DNA from: Paenibacillus sp. FSL M7-0420
GTDB lineage: Bacteria > Bacillota > Bacilli > Paenibacillales > Paenibacillaceae
Direction: 5' to 3'
Length of the DNA: 64,000 bases
Assembly (NCBI RefSeq): GCF_038002345.1
Contig: NZ_JBBOCJ010000001.1
Span: 7,068,001-7,132,000, forward strand
Position 1 is the stretch's first letter. Each line of letters opens with the position of its first letter. Under the pieces are notes generated by a model. It was not told where the DNA came from. It ran no database searches and saw only the letters and a list, made by a program, of their open reading frames with translations. The position numbers and the translations under genes were made by a program. Below, piece by piece: positions 45,539 to 54,558 of this stretch.

Positions 45539-46414
45539 TCAGCCCTTGATTCCAGACAATTGAATCCCTTCGATGAAATACGTCTCCGCATACAGAAACA
45601 GCAGGACCATCGGTGCCATATAGATCATGGAAGCGGCGAACGCCAGGCCCTTCTCGCTGCTGACATTCGATAAGTAGACAGACAAGGGCTGTCTGAGCGG
45701 GTCGTCGAGGAAAATAAGCGGCTGCTCCACCATATTCCAATAATCAACGAATAACAGAATCGTCAGAGCGGCCAGGCCCGGCTGGACCATCGGAACAATA
45801 ATCGTATAGAAAATCCGCAAATGTCCGGCTCCGTCCATCTTGGCCGCTTCAATATAGGCATACGGGATATCCAGCATGAACTGCCTGAGCATGAACACAC
45901 CGAAGGCGGCAAAAATACCGGGCAGGATAATGGCACCCGCGCTATTCAGCAGCCCCAGCCGGTCTGCCATGATGTAGTTGGGCACCAATGTGACCTGGAA
46001 GGGCATCAGCATCGTCAGGACATAGACCAGAAACAGCGCTTCCCGGCCCCGGAATCTCAGCTTGGAGAACGCATAGGCCGCGAGCGCGGCGATCAGCGTC
46101 TGTCCGGCAATAATCGGCACCACCAGGAAGACCGAATTCCAGAACATCGACAGGTACATCGGGCTGTCCAGCAGCACCTTGCCGTATTGCTCCAGGGAGA
46201 CCTGGTCCGGCAGCCATTTCAGGTTGGCGAACGGATCGCTCCTGCCTGGAGTTACCTGATTCATCTGTCCGATGGGGCCGTAATTGATCCCGATTTCGCG
46301 GCTGCTCATGAACGAATTGATGAGGGTCACTCCGATGGGGAACAGCATCAGGAGGGCAATCGCCCCCATCAAGACGGTTAACGTCAGCTTTTGTATGACT
46401 TTACCAGCTGCCAA
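45539..46414 (-). CDS. carbohydrate ABC permease (MalG/AraQ type)
   Basis: Membrane protein of 291 residues with about six helices and the EAA loop (YIEAAKMDGAGHLRIFYTI) near residue 190. A TTG start at 46414 follows GAGGTG. It ends with the typical ESxQLSGIKG-like tail (GIQLSGIKG). Pairs with the permease 13 bp upstream. Confidence 0.92.
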   Translation of the reverse strand: MAAGKVIQKLTLTVLMGAIALLMLFPIGVTLINSFMSSREIGINYGPIGQMNQVTPGRSDPFANLKWLPDQVSLEQYGKVLLDSPMYLSMFWNSVFLVVPIIAGQTLIAALAAYAFSKLRFRGREALFLVYVLTMLMPFQVTLVPNYIMADRLGLLNSAGAIILPGIFAAFGVFMLRQFMLDIPYAYIEAAKMDGAGHLRIFYTIIVPMVQPGLAALTILLFVDYWNMVEQPLIFLDDPLRQPLSVYLSNVSSEKGLAFAASMIYMAPMVLLFLYAETYFIEGIQLSGIKG

Positions 46415-46427
46415 GACTCCTTCACCT

Positions 46428-47294
46428 CTATTCCATATACCGCCGGTAGCGGCGTTCCATAGCGAACAATCCCAGCACGATGATCAGAATGCCGCCGACC
46501 ATTAAGGTCGATGCAGCCGTCATCTTCTGGAGGTCAAGCGACAGGAACATATTGTTCATATAGTGCTGCAGCATATAGATACTGTCATGCGGGTAAGCTC
46601 CGGCAATCAGATATGTCTCCCGGAAGACCTTGAAGGAATTAATGACCGACATAATGACGACAAAAAACATCGTAGAGGTTAAATAGACCAGCGTAATGCT
46701 ACGGAACTGCCTTATCCGTCCGGCCCCCTCGATCTGGGCGGTCTCATAATAATCCTTCGGAATCTGCTGCAAGCCGGCCAGGAACAGGATCACGTTATAC
46801 CCGATGTTTTTCCAGACATACATCAGCATGATGACATTCCGCGCAGCCTCCGTCTTCATCCAGTCCACCCGCGTCCGGCCGAAGCCGCTCAGCCAGGCAT
46901 TAAGCACCCCGTTCCAGTCGAACAGGATCTGCCAGACCAAGATAATAGAGGCTACAGGCACGACCAGCGGGAGTACGTACGCAGTTCTCAGCCATTTCTG
47001 AAAATACAATTTCCTGTGCAGCAGCAGCGCTAGTCCCAGCGACAGCACAATCAGCAGCGGAACACTCACCACACTGAAGTAGAAGGTATTAGAGGCCGCC
47101 TTCCGGAAGGATTCGCCCGCAATGACCTCCCGGTAATTATCCAGTCCCACATAGTGGCCCCCTATCGTGCGGTCCATGAAGGAGTAGAACAAGCCCATGC
47201 CGAACGGAATCAGATAAAACAGGGCAAACCCCGCCGCACTGGGCGCCAGAAATAACCATGCAATTGTTGAATCTTTACGGGCCAAATTCTTCAA
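46428..47294 (-). CDS. carbohydrate ABC permease (MalF/AraP type)
   Basis: Membrane protein of 288 residues, about six helices, first WLFLAPSAAGFALFYLIPFG; EAA-like loop DYYETAQIEGAGRIRQFRSI. A TTG start at 47294 follows AGGGAGGGAG. First gene of the seven-gene operon. As with the importer at 1263, no ATPase gene accompanies it. Confidence 0.92.
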   Translation of the reverse strand: MKNLARKDSTIAWLFLAPSAAGFALFYLIPFGMGLFYSFMDRTIGGHYVGLDNYREVIAGESFRKAASNTFYFSVVSVPLLIVLSLGLALLLHRKLYFQKWLRTAYVLPLVVPVASIILVWQILFDWNGVLNAWLSGFGRTRVDWMKTEAARNVIMLMYVWKNIGYNVILFLAGLQQIPKDYYETAQIEGAGRIRQFRSITLVYLTSTMFFVVIMSVINSFKVFRETYLIAGAYPHDSIYMLQHYMNNMFLSLDLQKMTAASTLMVGGILIIVLGLFAMERRYRRYME

Positions 47295-47331
47295 GTTGCT
47301 CCCTCCCTGTACTCAAGAATAGGCTCAACTG

Positions 47332-47370
47332 TTTAAGAACAAGTCGGGTAAAGATTAAAACTTTCTTAAA
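47332..47370 (-). promoter_or_regulatory. candidate regulator box upstream of seven-gene operon
   Basis: Minus strand: TTTAAGAAAGT followed directly by TTTAATCTTTA (47349-47370), two 11-bp direct repeats as bound by OmpR-type regulators, and a further TTCTTAAA at 47332 forming an inverted partner. Located 55-76 bp before the first gene; the operon encodes such a regulator. Confidence 0.5.
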
Positions 47371-47417
47371 TTCTCTGCGCAGCAGCACATTCGGACCGAT
47401 CGCCCTCTCGCCGGCAG

Positions 47418-47455
47418 CAAAAAAGCCGCAAACGGATGCTTCATCCATTCGCAGC
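47418..47455 (-). terminator. terminator of the sigma/anti-sigma pair
   Basis: On the minus strand GCTGCGAATGGATG and CATCCGTTTGCGGC pair (with wobbles) around AAG, then seven T. Lies 22 bp after the membrane partner gene. Confidence 0.85.
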
Positions 47456-47477
47456 TAATTCGTGTAGCGCAAACTCA

Positions 47478-48428
47478 CTACTTCACCGGCTGTACCTCCA
47501 TGACCTTATCCTTGAAGCGGTACGTCACACTAACATTCTCGATAACCGCTGTGTCGTCGTAGGCCAGGGAGCCCTCGAACGCTAACGTGTCATTATCTTT
47601 CCACACAAGTTGACTCGGATAGCTGTAATTCTCATGATCCGTGCGGGACCAGGTGTCCAGCTTGCGCTGCGCGCCGTGTCTGATCCTCGCCGACTCTACC
47701 AGCTCCGGGCTGATTGTCCCCTTCTCCACATTCAGGATCTGCACGAATTCACTTTTGTTAGAGCCGGTGACCACTGCCAGGAGCTTCCGGTCCGGTGACG
47801 GGAGGATTTCCTTAATGTACATGGAAGGGGCCGCGAAGCTGAAATACGGTTCAAGCACATCATCTTGTATGCGCCACAGTACATTCTGGGTACCGTAATC
47901 CGAATAGTTGTTGAATAAGGCGAATACGATGCTCCCGTCGGCCATTTTGTGGAGATACGGACTCTGGTAGCTTTTCGACAGGATATCTGTGGCAAAAGCA
48001 GCCGACTCCGCGATCTTCGCGGAATCACTGGTCAAGAAGGGCTGCAGCTTCTGCAGCGCCAGCTCCCGGGCCTGCGGGTCATTGAAGCTCTCCACCAGCC
48101 GGTTCACCGCAATGTATACATATTCATCGTTGCCGCTGGCTAACGCCTTCAGGAATTTGTCCGCCTTATATTGAGCAGGAGGGGCCAGCTCCATATCCTC
48201 CGCTGTCAGATAACGGATGTAAGGCTCCGCCGCTTTATTCTTTGTGTACTCCGTGGCAAGCAGCGCGGTAGCCGTAGAACTGTAGACGGTCAGGCACGCG
48301 ACCAGTGCGATCCATCTTTTGGAGAACCGGCCTCTCCTGCCCCTTCCTCTTACTCCGCTGTGTTCAGCCGCCGCAATCAGCTCCTCGTCAATCTGCCCGA
48401 TCTCCTTATACAAGTCCTCCCGCTTCAT
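47478..48428 (-). CDS. membrane partner of ECF sigma factor (probable anti-sigma)
   Basis: Protein of 316 residues: a short cytoplasmic part with basic GRGRRGRFSKR, one helix near 39-60 (WIALVACLTVYSSTATALLA), and an extracellular part with a HEAT-like helical stretch then a beta-rich region. It overlaps the sigma gene by 4 bp (ATGA). By position it should hold the sigma factor inactive; no zinc-type anti-sigma motif is visible, so this role is inferred. Confidence 0.8.
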   Translation of the reverse strand: MKREDLYKEIGQIDEELIAAAEHSGVRGRGRRGRFSKRWIALVACLTVYSSTATALLATEYTKNKAAEPYIRYLTAEDMELAPPAQYKADKFLKALASGNDEYVYIAVNRLVESFNDPQARELALQKLQPFLTSDSAKIAESAAFATDILSKSYQSPYLHKMADGSIVFALFNNYSDYGTQNVLWRIQDDVLEPYFSFAAPSMYIKEILPSPDRKLLAVVTGSNKSEFVQILNVEKGTISPELVESARIRHGAQRKLDTWSRTDHENYSYPSQLVWKDNDTLAFEGSLAYDDTAVIENVSVTYRFKDKVMEVQPVK

Positions 48429-48982
48429 AGGTGAACACCCTCCTGGTCTAAATGAATTCTAAGCTTGTTCCGGGTCCTGAACAGGCTGGACTTCACCTTA
48501 CTGCTGCTCATATCGAACCTGCCAGCGAGGGATTCTATGGAATCCGCATACCAATACCGCCTGATGAATAAATTTCGTGTGCCCTCCTCCAGCCCGTACA
48601 GAAATTCGTTGATCAACCGCGCGGTTTCACCGGCAGCAATCTCCGTTTCCACCGTCTCTGCTGCGGGCAGGCAGTCCTCCAACTCCTCCAGAATCACCTC
48701 GAACTGGCGGCTCCGCTTCTTGGCTGTATTATAACCATACTTGTCGAGCGCGATATTGCGGGTGATCCGCCCCAGGAATACCGGCAGCCTTCTCGGCTGG
48801 TTAGGCGGTATAGCGTTCCATGCAGCGAGGTATGTATCGTTCTCACACTCTTCGGTATCGGAAGGGTTAGCAACAATGTTTCTGGCGATCGCCCGGCAGT
48901 ACGCGCTGTATTTGTTCCGGGTTTCCGTGATGGCCTGCTGTGAGCGCTGCAAGTATAGCTGAATGATTCCCTGATCTTCCAT
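48425..48982 (-). CDS. ECF-type RNA polymerase sigma factor
   Basis: Sigma-70 family protein of 185 residues: region 2 (NPSDTEECENDTYLAAWNAI, then FLGRITRNIALDKY) and region 4 (YADSIESLAGRFDMSSSKVK, SSLFRTRNKLRIHL). The ATG at 48982 follows AAAGGAG; an upstream extension lacks a site. Cotranscribed with the overlapping membrane partner, probably self-regulated. Confidence 0.92.
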   Translation of the reverse strand: MEDQGIIQLYLQRSQQAITETRNKYSAYCRAIARNIVANPSDTEECENDTYLAAWNAIPPNQPRRLPVFLGRITRNIALDKYGYNTAKKRSRQFEVILEELEDCLPAAETVETEIAAGETARLINEFLYGLEEGTRNLFIRRYWYADSIESLAGRFDMSSSKVKSSLFRTRNKLRIHLDQEGVHL

Positions 48983-49069
48983 CTGCTGTTTCTCCTTTGG
49001 TATCCTCTTATCTATATAGTAGAGAATTCCGGGTGCCGGTTGCACTTATACGCTAATCTTTTTTTACGC

Positions 49070-49114
49070 AAAAAATCCCGGAACATAAGCATATCACTGC
49101 TTACACACCGGGAT
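49070..49114 (-). terminator. terminator of GH28-type gene
   Basis: Minus strand: ATCCCGG...TAAGCA...TGCTTA...CCGGGAT, a two-part stem followed by TTTTTT. Confidence 0.9.
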
Positions 49115-49133
49115 AGAGATAGTAATCTATAGG

Positions 49134-52100
49134 TTAACCGAGGACCGGCGGGTCCTGCTCATCCGTGCTGTCATCCTCCATGTCTGCCGGTTTCAGGGTT
49201 ACTCTAATGTCCACAATCAGGGTATCCGTCAGCTCCGTATCGGCCCAGGCTGAGCCGTCCCATATCTGCTTGCGGTAGATAACGGTTATCTTGTAATCAC
49301 CTACAGCAGACGGAACATATGCAGCCTGATACACCTCACCCGTTACGGTGAAGACGCCTGCCATACCTTCCTCTGTGGAGCTCCAGGCCTCCGGATGATA
49401 ACGTTCATCTCCGGGGTTGGCAGGTACCAGGCTCTGGTTATAGCCTTCGGCCGTCAGGGTAAGTGTTTCACCTGCAAAAGGGCTGCCCAGGCTAACGCTG
49501 AGCCGGTTGCCTTCAGGCGTAACCGTTTCATACACATCGAGGGTTACCGTCTTAAGCGCACTGGCCGTCACCTTTTGTATCCCTGTAACACGGGCATTAT
49601 CGAACACCGTATTCTGGGAGGTTGTTCGGAAGCCAATCTTACCTGCAGTTAATTCCGTTTGCGGGTTCGTCCATTGGAGCTTCAACTGGCCGTCCACAAA
49701 GCCTAGAATTCTGTTCCCTTTGATGACCGCCTTCAGCGTATACCACTGGCCCGCAGCCGCATCGGCGAAGAGGGTACTGGACACGGGGGTCAGCGTTCCG
49801 TTTACCGCCTTGAACAGCTCCAGCTTCTTGTCGTTGACATTGATCCGGTACATGTAATAGTTGTTGGCGTCCTGCACCCGGAAGAGAATGCCGGCATTGG
49901 CATTCGCGATGGGAACCTTCATCTTGGCTTCAAAAGCAATATCCTGCCATGAATCCCCGGCTGTAATGAGCCCCGTTGAATTTCCTTTTGTCTGGATCAG
50001 GGCTTTAGTACTGCCATCTGTGGTTACACTCCAGGTCCCGCTGGCAGCCGTCCAGCCCGTCGTATTCCCATCCTCAAAGTTATCCGTGAACCGGACAGAA
50101 TTCGGATTGGCATCAATCGGAGTCTCGTCCACATCTGTAACCTGAATCATGAAGCTCTTCTCCAGCGACAGGCCATTGGCGTCAATACTCTTCACCCGGA
50201 TGCTGTAGCTGCTCTTCGCTTCATAATCCGGCGTAGTGCGGAGGATCAGCCTGTCTCCCTGCGGGGCAATGGAGAAGCTGCTGTTATCGGCGTCACCTTG
50301 CCCGGGGACCAGCGCATAAGTAAAGGTCTGACCCGCATCCGGGTGGGCTGTAGTGAAGGTGCCCACTACACCGCCTGGAGTAGTCAGCTCTGGCACCTGG
50401 GTAGCGCTGAGTGTAATATCAGTGGGCGGATTGTGAATGGCGGTCACCTTGGCATCGTCATACCAGACCCCGGCTGAAGTGGTGCGGAAGCCGATTCCGC
50501 CCGAGGTTAATTCATTGACCGGATTGGTCCATGTTGTCTTCAGCACTCCGTCCACATACCCTTTGATAGTGTTGCCCTGGACCGTCGCCTTAAGGGTATA
50601 CCATTGGTTCTTAACAGGCACGAACGAGGTAGTCGAGACCTGCGTCAACGTTCCGGCTACAGCCTTATAGAGCTGCAGCTGGCTTGTGCTGGCATCGATC
50701 CGGTACATATAGAAGTTGTTCTGATCCTGCACCCGGAAGACAATGCCTGCGTTCTCGCTTCCATTAATGAGAGGCAGTCTGGCTCTGGCTTCATACGTGT
50801 AATCTGTCCAGGATGTACCGGCCTTGGCGGTAATCAGCGCCGTCGTGGTCTGGCTGGTGGACAGCACCCGGTTCCCTGTTCGATCGGTTACCGCCCAACT
50901 GTTGGCACCTGAAGCCACGGTCCAATCCGGGAGCAGCCCGGAGGTGAAGTGATCGCTGAACCAGGCCTGATCCGTATTCGCGAAGACGACTCCGCTTACA
51001 TTCTCATTCTTGATGCTCACCTTCAGATCACTGAGATTCTTCGCCAGCGTTCCTTTGACCACCACATTTTCAAAAGTAACCCCGTTCACCATCCCGCCTC
51101 TGGTGGGATTGCCCTGAATAGGGGAATCTCCTCCCGTCTCGCGGACATTGATGTTCCGGAGAATGACATTGCTTACATCACCGGATGTACTGGTGGAGAC
51201 CCGCAGCCAGTAATTGCCGAACTGGTTGATGCCCACCCGTTCAATATCGATATTCTCGAAGGTCACATCCTGGGCCCAGCCTTCGACCGGGAGCGGATTC
51301 TCTGTATAGGCATGATCCACCAGCAGCGCCCGCGCGCTTTGATAGACATACGAATTGCGGATGGTTACGCCAATCTGCGGCGTGCATATGCCCATCCCCA
51401 GCTTGAAGGCGGCGCAGCGTGTCCAGGCGAAGCAGTCCTCGAAGACCACATTCTCCAGATGCTCGATGGCTCCCGGCCAGTCCTTGGACATTCCTTTCTG
51501 CGGCCAGGTCTTGGTGGAGAAGGTATCGTCATCCGAGATGGCAAGGGCATGCTTCACCAGCACGTTCTGGCTCTCATTAATGTCGATGGCATCATCCTCA
51601 AGCGTAAATAAATCCTGGTATCCCTTATAGTTGGTGATGGTCACGTTATCGGAGCGGACCACCAGGAACGCCCAGAAGCCACCGTCCCGCAGGGTTAACC
51701 CGTCGAACTTGAAGTTGCTGGTCGCCATCGGCACCACCAGGTTATTGATGAACCCTTCTCCCTGCTTATGGGTTGCAGGCGGGTTGGTCATCTTGCGTTT
51801 GCGCATTTCTATCCCTTTGCCGTCAATCGTTCCGCGCCCCCGCATGGTGATATTCACGGAATTGGTGGCGGTGCGGATGAAATAGGTTCCATCCGAGATC
51901 GAATCCTTGCGGAAGTCATTCCGGTAGTCCTCGCCCCGGCCTGTACCGACGATGACTGCACCCCCGGCCAGATAGAACGTAACATTGCTTTTGAGGGTCA
52001 GGTTGCTGCTCTTATATACGCCCGCCGGAATATAGACGATACCGCCTCCGGCCTGATTGGCAGCATCAATCGCCTGCTGGATGGCGCCCGAGGTGATCGT

Positions 52101-52676
52101 TGCACCCGTCTTGTCGGCGTTGTACGGTGCAGCGGTCACATTGTAGATTCCCGGGCCGGAGGACGCGGGGATGTCAGTCTCCAGCGGATCGGCGGCGATC
52201 ACGAGTCTTTTGCGGCGCTTGTCCGGGTCCTTCTCATTCGGGTCTTCGTTCGCAGGTGCATTAATGTCGACGATCACATAGGTAGAGGCCGACAGGGTGA
52301 AGGTCAGCTTGTTGCCGTTGACCGTTCCCGTGATGTTCTTGGCCAGCGGGCTGATCGAATACGAGGTGATTGGCTTGTCTGCCGTCACCTCAAGGCTAAT
52401 GGTTCCTTCAAAGGAGAACTGGGCATAATCATAGTCGGGTAAATACTTGACGACGGGGACCGCCTCATTGTTCACCTTCAACGAGTAAACAGAAGACGGA
52501 GTATAGATAGACGGCATCGGGTAATTCTGGATGGTTGCCGGGCCAGCGGCGGCCACCTGCGGCACCGGTTCCGTTCCCGGTTCCGGTTCAGCCGCACCGG
52601 CGGTCTGTGGCGGGATGAACCCCGTGAATGCGACGGCAAGCACCAGCAGCAATCTCAATACTTTGCGAGTAAGCAT
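49134..52676 (-). CDS. secreted modular GH28-type beta-helix protein
   Basis: Secreted protein of 1180 residues. Signal peptide to about 33 (TAGAAEP). A right-handed beta-helix of glycoside hydrolase family 28/pectate-lyase-superfamily type spans about 180-570 (NADKTGATITSGAIQQAID, YIPAGVYKSSNL), with acidic pairs in EDDAIDIN (about 363) and SDDDTF (about 385) as candidate catalytic residues. Two similar CBM66/DUF1080-like modules (about 575-740 and 850-1010, each with AGI(V/L)FRVQDxNN(F/Y)YMYRI) flank a cadherin-like repeat. The tail is unknown. Probably attacks pectin-type polymers. GGAGGAGG precedes the ATG at 52676, and a cre site lies upstream. Confidence 0.85.
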   Translation of the reverse strand: MLTRKVLRLLLVLAVAFTGFIPPQTAGAAEPEPGTEPVPQVAAAGPATIQNYPMPSIYTPSSVYSLKVNNEAVPVVKYLPDYDYAQFSFEGTISLEVTADKPITSYSISPLAKNITGTVNGNKLTFTLSASTYVIVDINAPANEDPNEKDPDKRRKRLVIAADPLETDIPASSGPGIYNVTAAPYNADKTGATITSGAIQQAIDAANQAGGGIVYIPAGVYKSSNLTLKSNVTFYLAGGAVIVGTGRGEDYRNDFRKDSISDGTYFIRTATNSVNITMRGRGTIDGKGIEMRKRKMTNPPATHKQGEGFINNLVVPMATSNFKFDGLTLRDGGFWAFLVVRSDNVTITNYKGYQDLFTLEDDAIDINESQNVLVKHALAISDDDTFSTKTWPQKGMSKDWPGAIEHLENVVFEDCFAWTRCAAFKLGMGICTPQIGVTIRNSYVYQSARALLVDHAYTENPLPVEGWAQDVTFENIDIERVGINQFGNYWLRVSTSTSGDVSNVILRNINVRETGGDSPIQGNPTRGGMVNGVTFENVVVKGTLAKNLSDLKVSIKNENVSGVVFANTDQAWFSDHFTSGLLPDWTVASGANSWAVTDRTGNRVLSTSQTTTALITAKAGTSWTDYTYEARARLPLINGSENAGIVFRVQDQNNFYMYRIDASTSQLQLYKAVAGTLTQVSTTSFVPVKNQWYTLKATVQGNTIKGYVDGVLKTTWTNPVNELTSGGIGFRTTSAGVWYDDAKVTAIHNPPTDITLSATQVPELTTPGGVVGTFTTAHPDAGQTFTYALVPGQGDADNSSFSIAPQGDRLILRTTPDYEAKSSYSIRVKSIDANGLSLEKSFMIQVTDVDETPIDANPNSVRFTDNFEDGNTTGWTAASGTWSVTTDGSTKALIQTKGNSTGLITAGDSWQDIAFEAKMKVPIANANAGILFRVQDANNYYMYRINVNDKKLELFKAVNGTLTPVSSTLFADAAAGQWYTLKAVIKGNRILGFVDGQLKLQWTNPQTELTAGKIGFRTTSQNTVFDNARVTGIQKVTASALKTVTLDVYETVTPEGNRLSVSLGSPFAGETLTLTAEGYNQSLVPANPGDERYHPEAWSSTEEGMAGVFTVTGEVYQAAYVPSAVGDYKITVIYRKQIWDGSAWADTELTDTLIVDIRVTLKPADMEDDSTDEQDPPVLG

Positions 52677-52706
52677 AAATACCTCCTCCAGATCGATTTG
52701 GCTCCA

Positions 52707-52721
52707 GGCAACCGCTTTCAA
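52707..52721 (-). promoter_or_regulatory. cre site upstream of GH28-type gene
   Basis: Minus strand TTGAAAGCGGTTGCC fits the cre consensus with only the last base off, 31 bp before the start codon. Suggests repression by CcpA on preferred sugars. Confidence 0.6.
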
Positions 52722-52773
52722 TTTCCAGCAGGATACATAGAGTCATTCCTTACTATAATCCCGGGCCAAAAAG

Positions 52774-52801
52774 AAAGGAGGGTGGCAAACCCACTCTCCA
52801 G
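52774..52801 (-). terminator. terminator of FlxA-like gene
   Basis: Minus strand GGAGAGTGG and CCACCCTCC pair around GTTTG, then TTTCTTTTT. Lies 50 bp after the gene. Confidence 0.72.
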
Positions 52802-52851
52802 GGACACAATTATACTGTTCTGCACCATCTGTTAACCTTAGATGTTATGCA

Positions 52852-53226
52852 TTAGATGAATGCTTCGAAACGCCCCTCTGCATTCACCGTCGCCGTCCGC
52901 GGATCGGTCTGGCCGATCCCCTTCAGGAACCCCTTCCACTCGGTCCTCATCAGCGGACCCTGGACATTCTGGAAGGCTGTGCTTACGTCGGTGGAAGTAC
53001 TGCTGCCGGCTTTGCGTGCAAGCTGAACCTCCAGCAGCCGGATCTGCCGCTGCAGCTGCTCACGGCGGTAGGGCACGGCCTCGCTGCTCTGTCCCGCGTT
53101 CACCCGGTCCAGCTCCAGCATCAGCCGATCCCGCTGCTTCTCCAGTGAGCTGACATCGCTCTGTGTGCCGCCGTAGGCCATGATGACCTGTACCGGACTG
53201 ATTCCTGATACACTCTGTCCTATCAT
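52852..53226 (-). CDS. FlxA-like small coiled-coil protein
   Basis: Protein of 124 residues with a charged coiled coil at about 25-72 (SSLEKQRDRLMLELDRVNAG, QLQRQIRLLEVQLARK) and no membrane segment. It resembles the FlxA-like family, whose role is unclear. GGAGGG precedes the ATG. Monocistronic, with its own terminator. Function unknown. Confidence 0.7.
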   Translation of the reverse strand: MIGQSVSGISPVQVIMAYGGTQSDVSSLEKQRDRLMLELDRVNAGQSSEAVPYRREQLQRQIRLLEVQLARKAGSSTSTDVSTAFQNVQGPLMRTEWKGFLKGIGQTDPRTATVNAEGRFEAFI

Positions 53227-53413
53227 GATCCATCCCTCCAGTCCTTGGGTCCCGCCGCATTCCGGATGATCGTACCTGTAACGTTTCCGCGCCGGGATTG
53301 CTGTGGCTACAGTTAAAGCTTCTATATCTGTCTATTACCCTGCCTCTTCCGGTATGACTACAGCTTAGCCGCCGGATGACTCTAAAATCTATCAAAAAAT
53401 CCCAAAAAGACAA

Positions 53414-53461
53414 TTTACATAATATGTTATATATGGTATCCTCATGGTGGATGCGCTTACA
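53414..53461 (+). promoter_or_regulatory. promoter and possible cre of esterase gene
   Basis: TTTACA (53414-53419), 17-bp spacer, TATCCT (53437-53442). GTGGATGCGCTTACA at 53447-53461 matches cre with two mismatches and would cover the transcription start. The remaining 53227-53561 gap has no gene. Confidence 0.42.
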
Positions 53462-53561
53462 TTTTATGCCGTAAAAGAAGAGCTCTGCTTCATAGAGGGA
53501 CATAAGAGGACGGATGAATCAGGTTTGGCCTAATCTATTTAAACTAAGGAGGATATGTGAA

Positions 53562-54467
53562 ATGAAGAAGATTATGACTCGTATTGCCGCTTTGGCTCTG
53601 ACGGCAGCACTGATGCTGCCCGCTATGTCCTATGCCTCGCCGGTAGCCGAAGAGCAGGAGTTGAGCCTCTCTGCGGATGCCGCTGCGGCTATAACCAGTA
53701 CCATCACTCCCGCTCCGCAAGGCTATGACGGATACCGCAATAATATTCCCCACGGCAACGTACAGCAGATTTCTTATTATTCGACTACCGTAGGTAAGTC
53801 AAGAAACGCAATGGTATACACCCCTCCGGGCTATACCCCTTCCAAGACCTACAATGTTCTCTACCTGCTGCACGGCATCGGCGGGGATCAGAACGAATGG
53901 CTGAACGGGATGAATCCGCGCAATATCCTGGACAACCTGTACTCCGAGAACAAGCTTGCGCCGATGATCGTGGTGTTCCCGAACGGCCGCGCGATGGCGG
54001 ATGACCGCCCGATCGGCGATATTTATGCACCGGACAAGGTAGCCGCCTTCGAGCGGTTTGAATTCGACCTGATCAATGATCTCATTCCTTATGTCGATTC
54101 CCACTTCCCGGTATACAAAAACAAGCAAAACCGCGCCCTGGCCGGCTTATCCATGGGCGGCGGCCAGACGCTGAACTTCGGGCTCAAGCATCTGGACAAG
54201 TTCTCCTGGATCGGCGCGTTCTCCTCTGCTCCGAATACGAAGCCGGCCTCACAGCTGATCACGAATCCGGCGCAGACGGCCAGCCAGCTGAAGCTGCTCT
54301 GGCTCTCCTGCGGTGCTTCGGACGGCCTGCTTTACATCAGCCAGAACTTCCATAACAGCCTAACCAGCATGAATGTTCCGCATCTGTGGTATCTGGATGT
54401 CGGCGGACATGAAGGCAAGGTCTGGAGCAGCGGACTGTACCAGTTCTCGCAGCGGATCTTCAAGTAA
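53562..54467 (+). CDS. secreted CE1-type esterase
   Basis: Secreted alpha/beta hydrolase of 301 residues. Signal peptide to about residue 27 (MSYASP). The substrate start NVLYLLHGIGGDQNEW forms the oxyanion region, the nucleophile is Ser196 in GLSMGG, and the late His283 lies in GGHEGK. This is the carbohydrate esterase family 1 pattern (feruloyl or acetyl-xylan esterases and tandem-domain xylanase esterases). The ATG at 53562 follows AAGGAGG. The exact ester is not readable; a plant cell wall substrate is likely given the neighbours. Confidence 0.88.
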   Translation: MKKIMTRIAALALTAALMLPAMSYASPVAEEQELSLSADAAAAITSTITPAPQGYDGYRNNIPHGNVQQISYYSTTVGKSRNAMVYTPPGYTPSKTYNVLYLLHGIGGDQNEWLNGMNPRNILDNLYSENKLAPMIVVFPNGRAMADDRPIGDIYAPDKVAAFERFEFDLINDLIPYVDSHFPVYKNKQNRALAGLSMGGGQTLNFGLKHLDKFSWIGAFSSAPNTKPASQLITNPAQTASQLKLLWLSCGASDGLLYISQNFHNSLTSMNVPHLWYLDVGGHEGKVWSSGLYQFSQRIFK

Positions 54468-54480
54468 TTTAGGTCATAGG

Positions 54481-54523
54481 CTGCCCTCTCCCGATCCGTT
54501 ATGGTTGGGGGAGGGCAGTTTTT
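54481..54523 (+). terminator. terminator of esterase gene
   Basis: CTGCCCTCTCCC pairs with GGGGGAGGGCAG, followed by TTTTT. Confidence 0.93.
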
Positions 54524-54558
54524 CTTGATAAGGCCCGGCCAACTTTAAGGAGGGCAAT

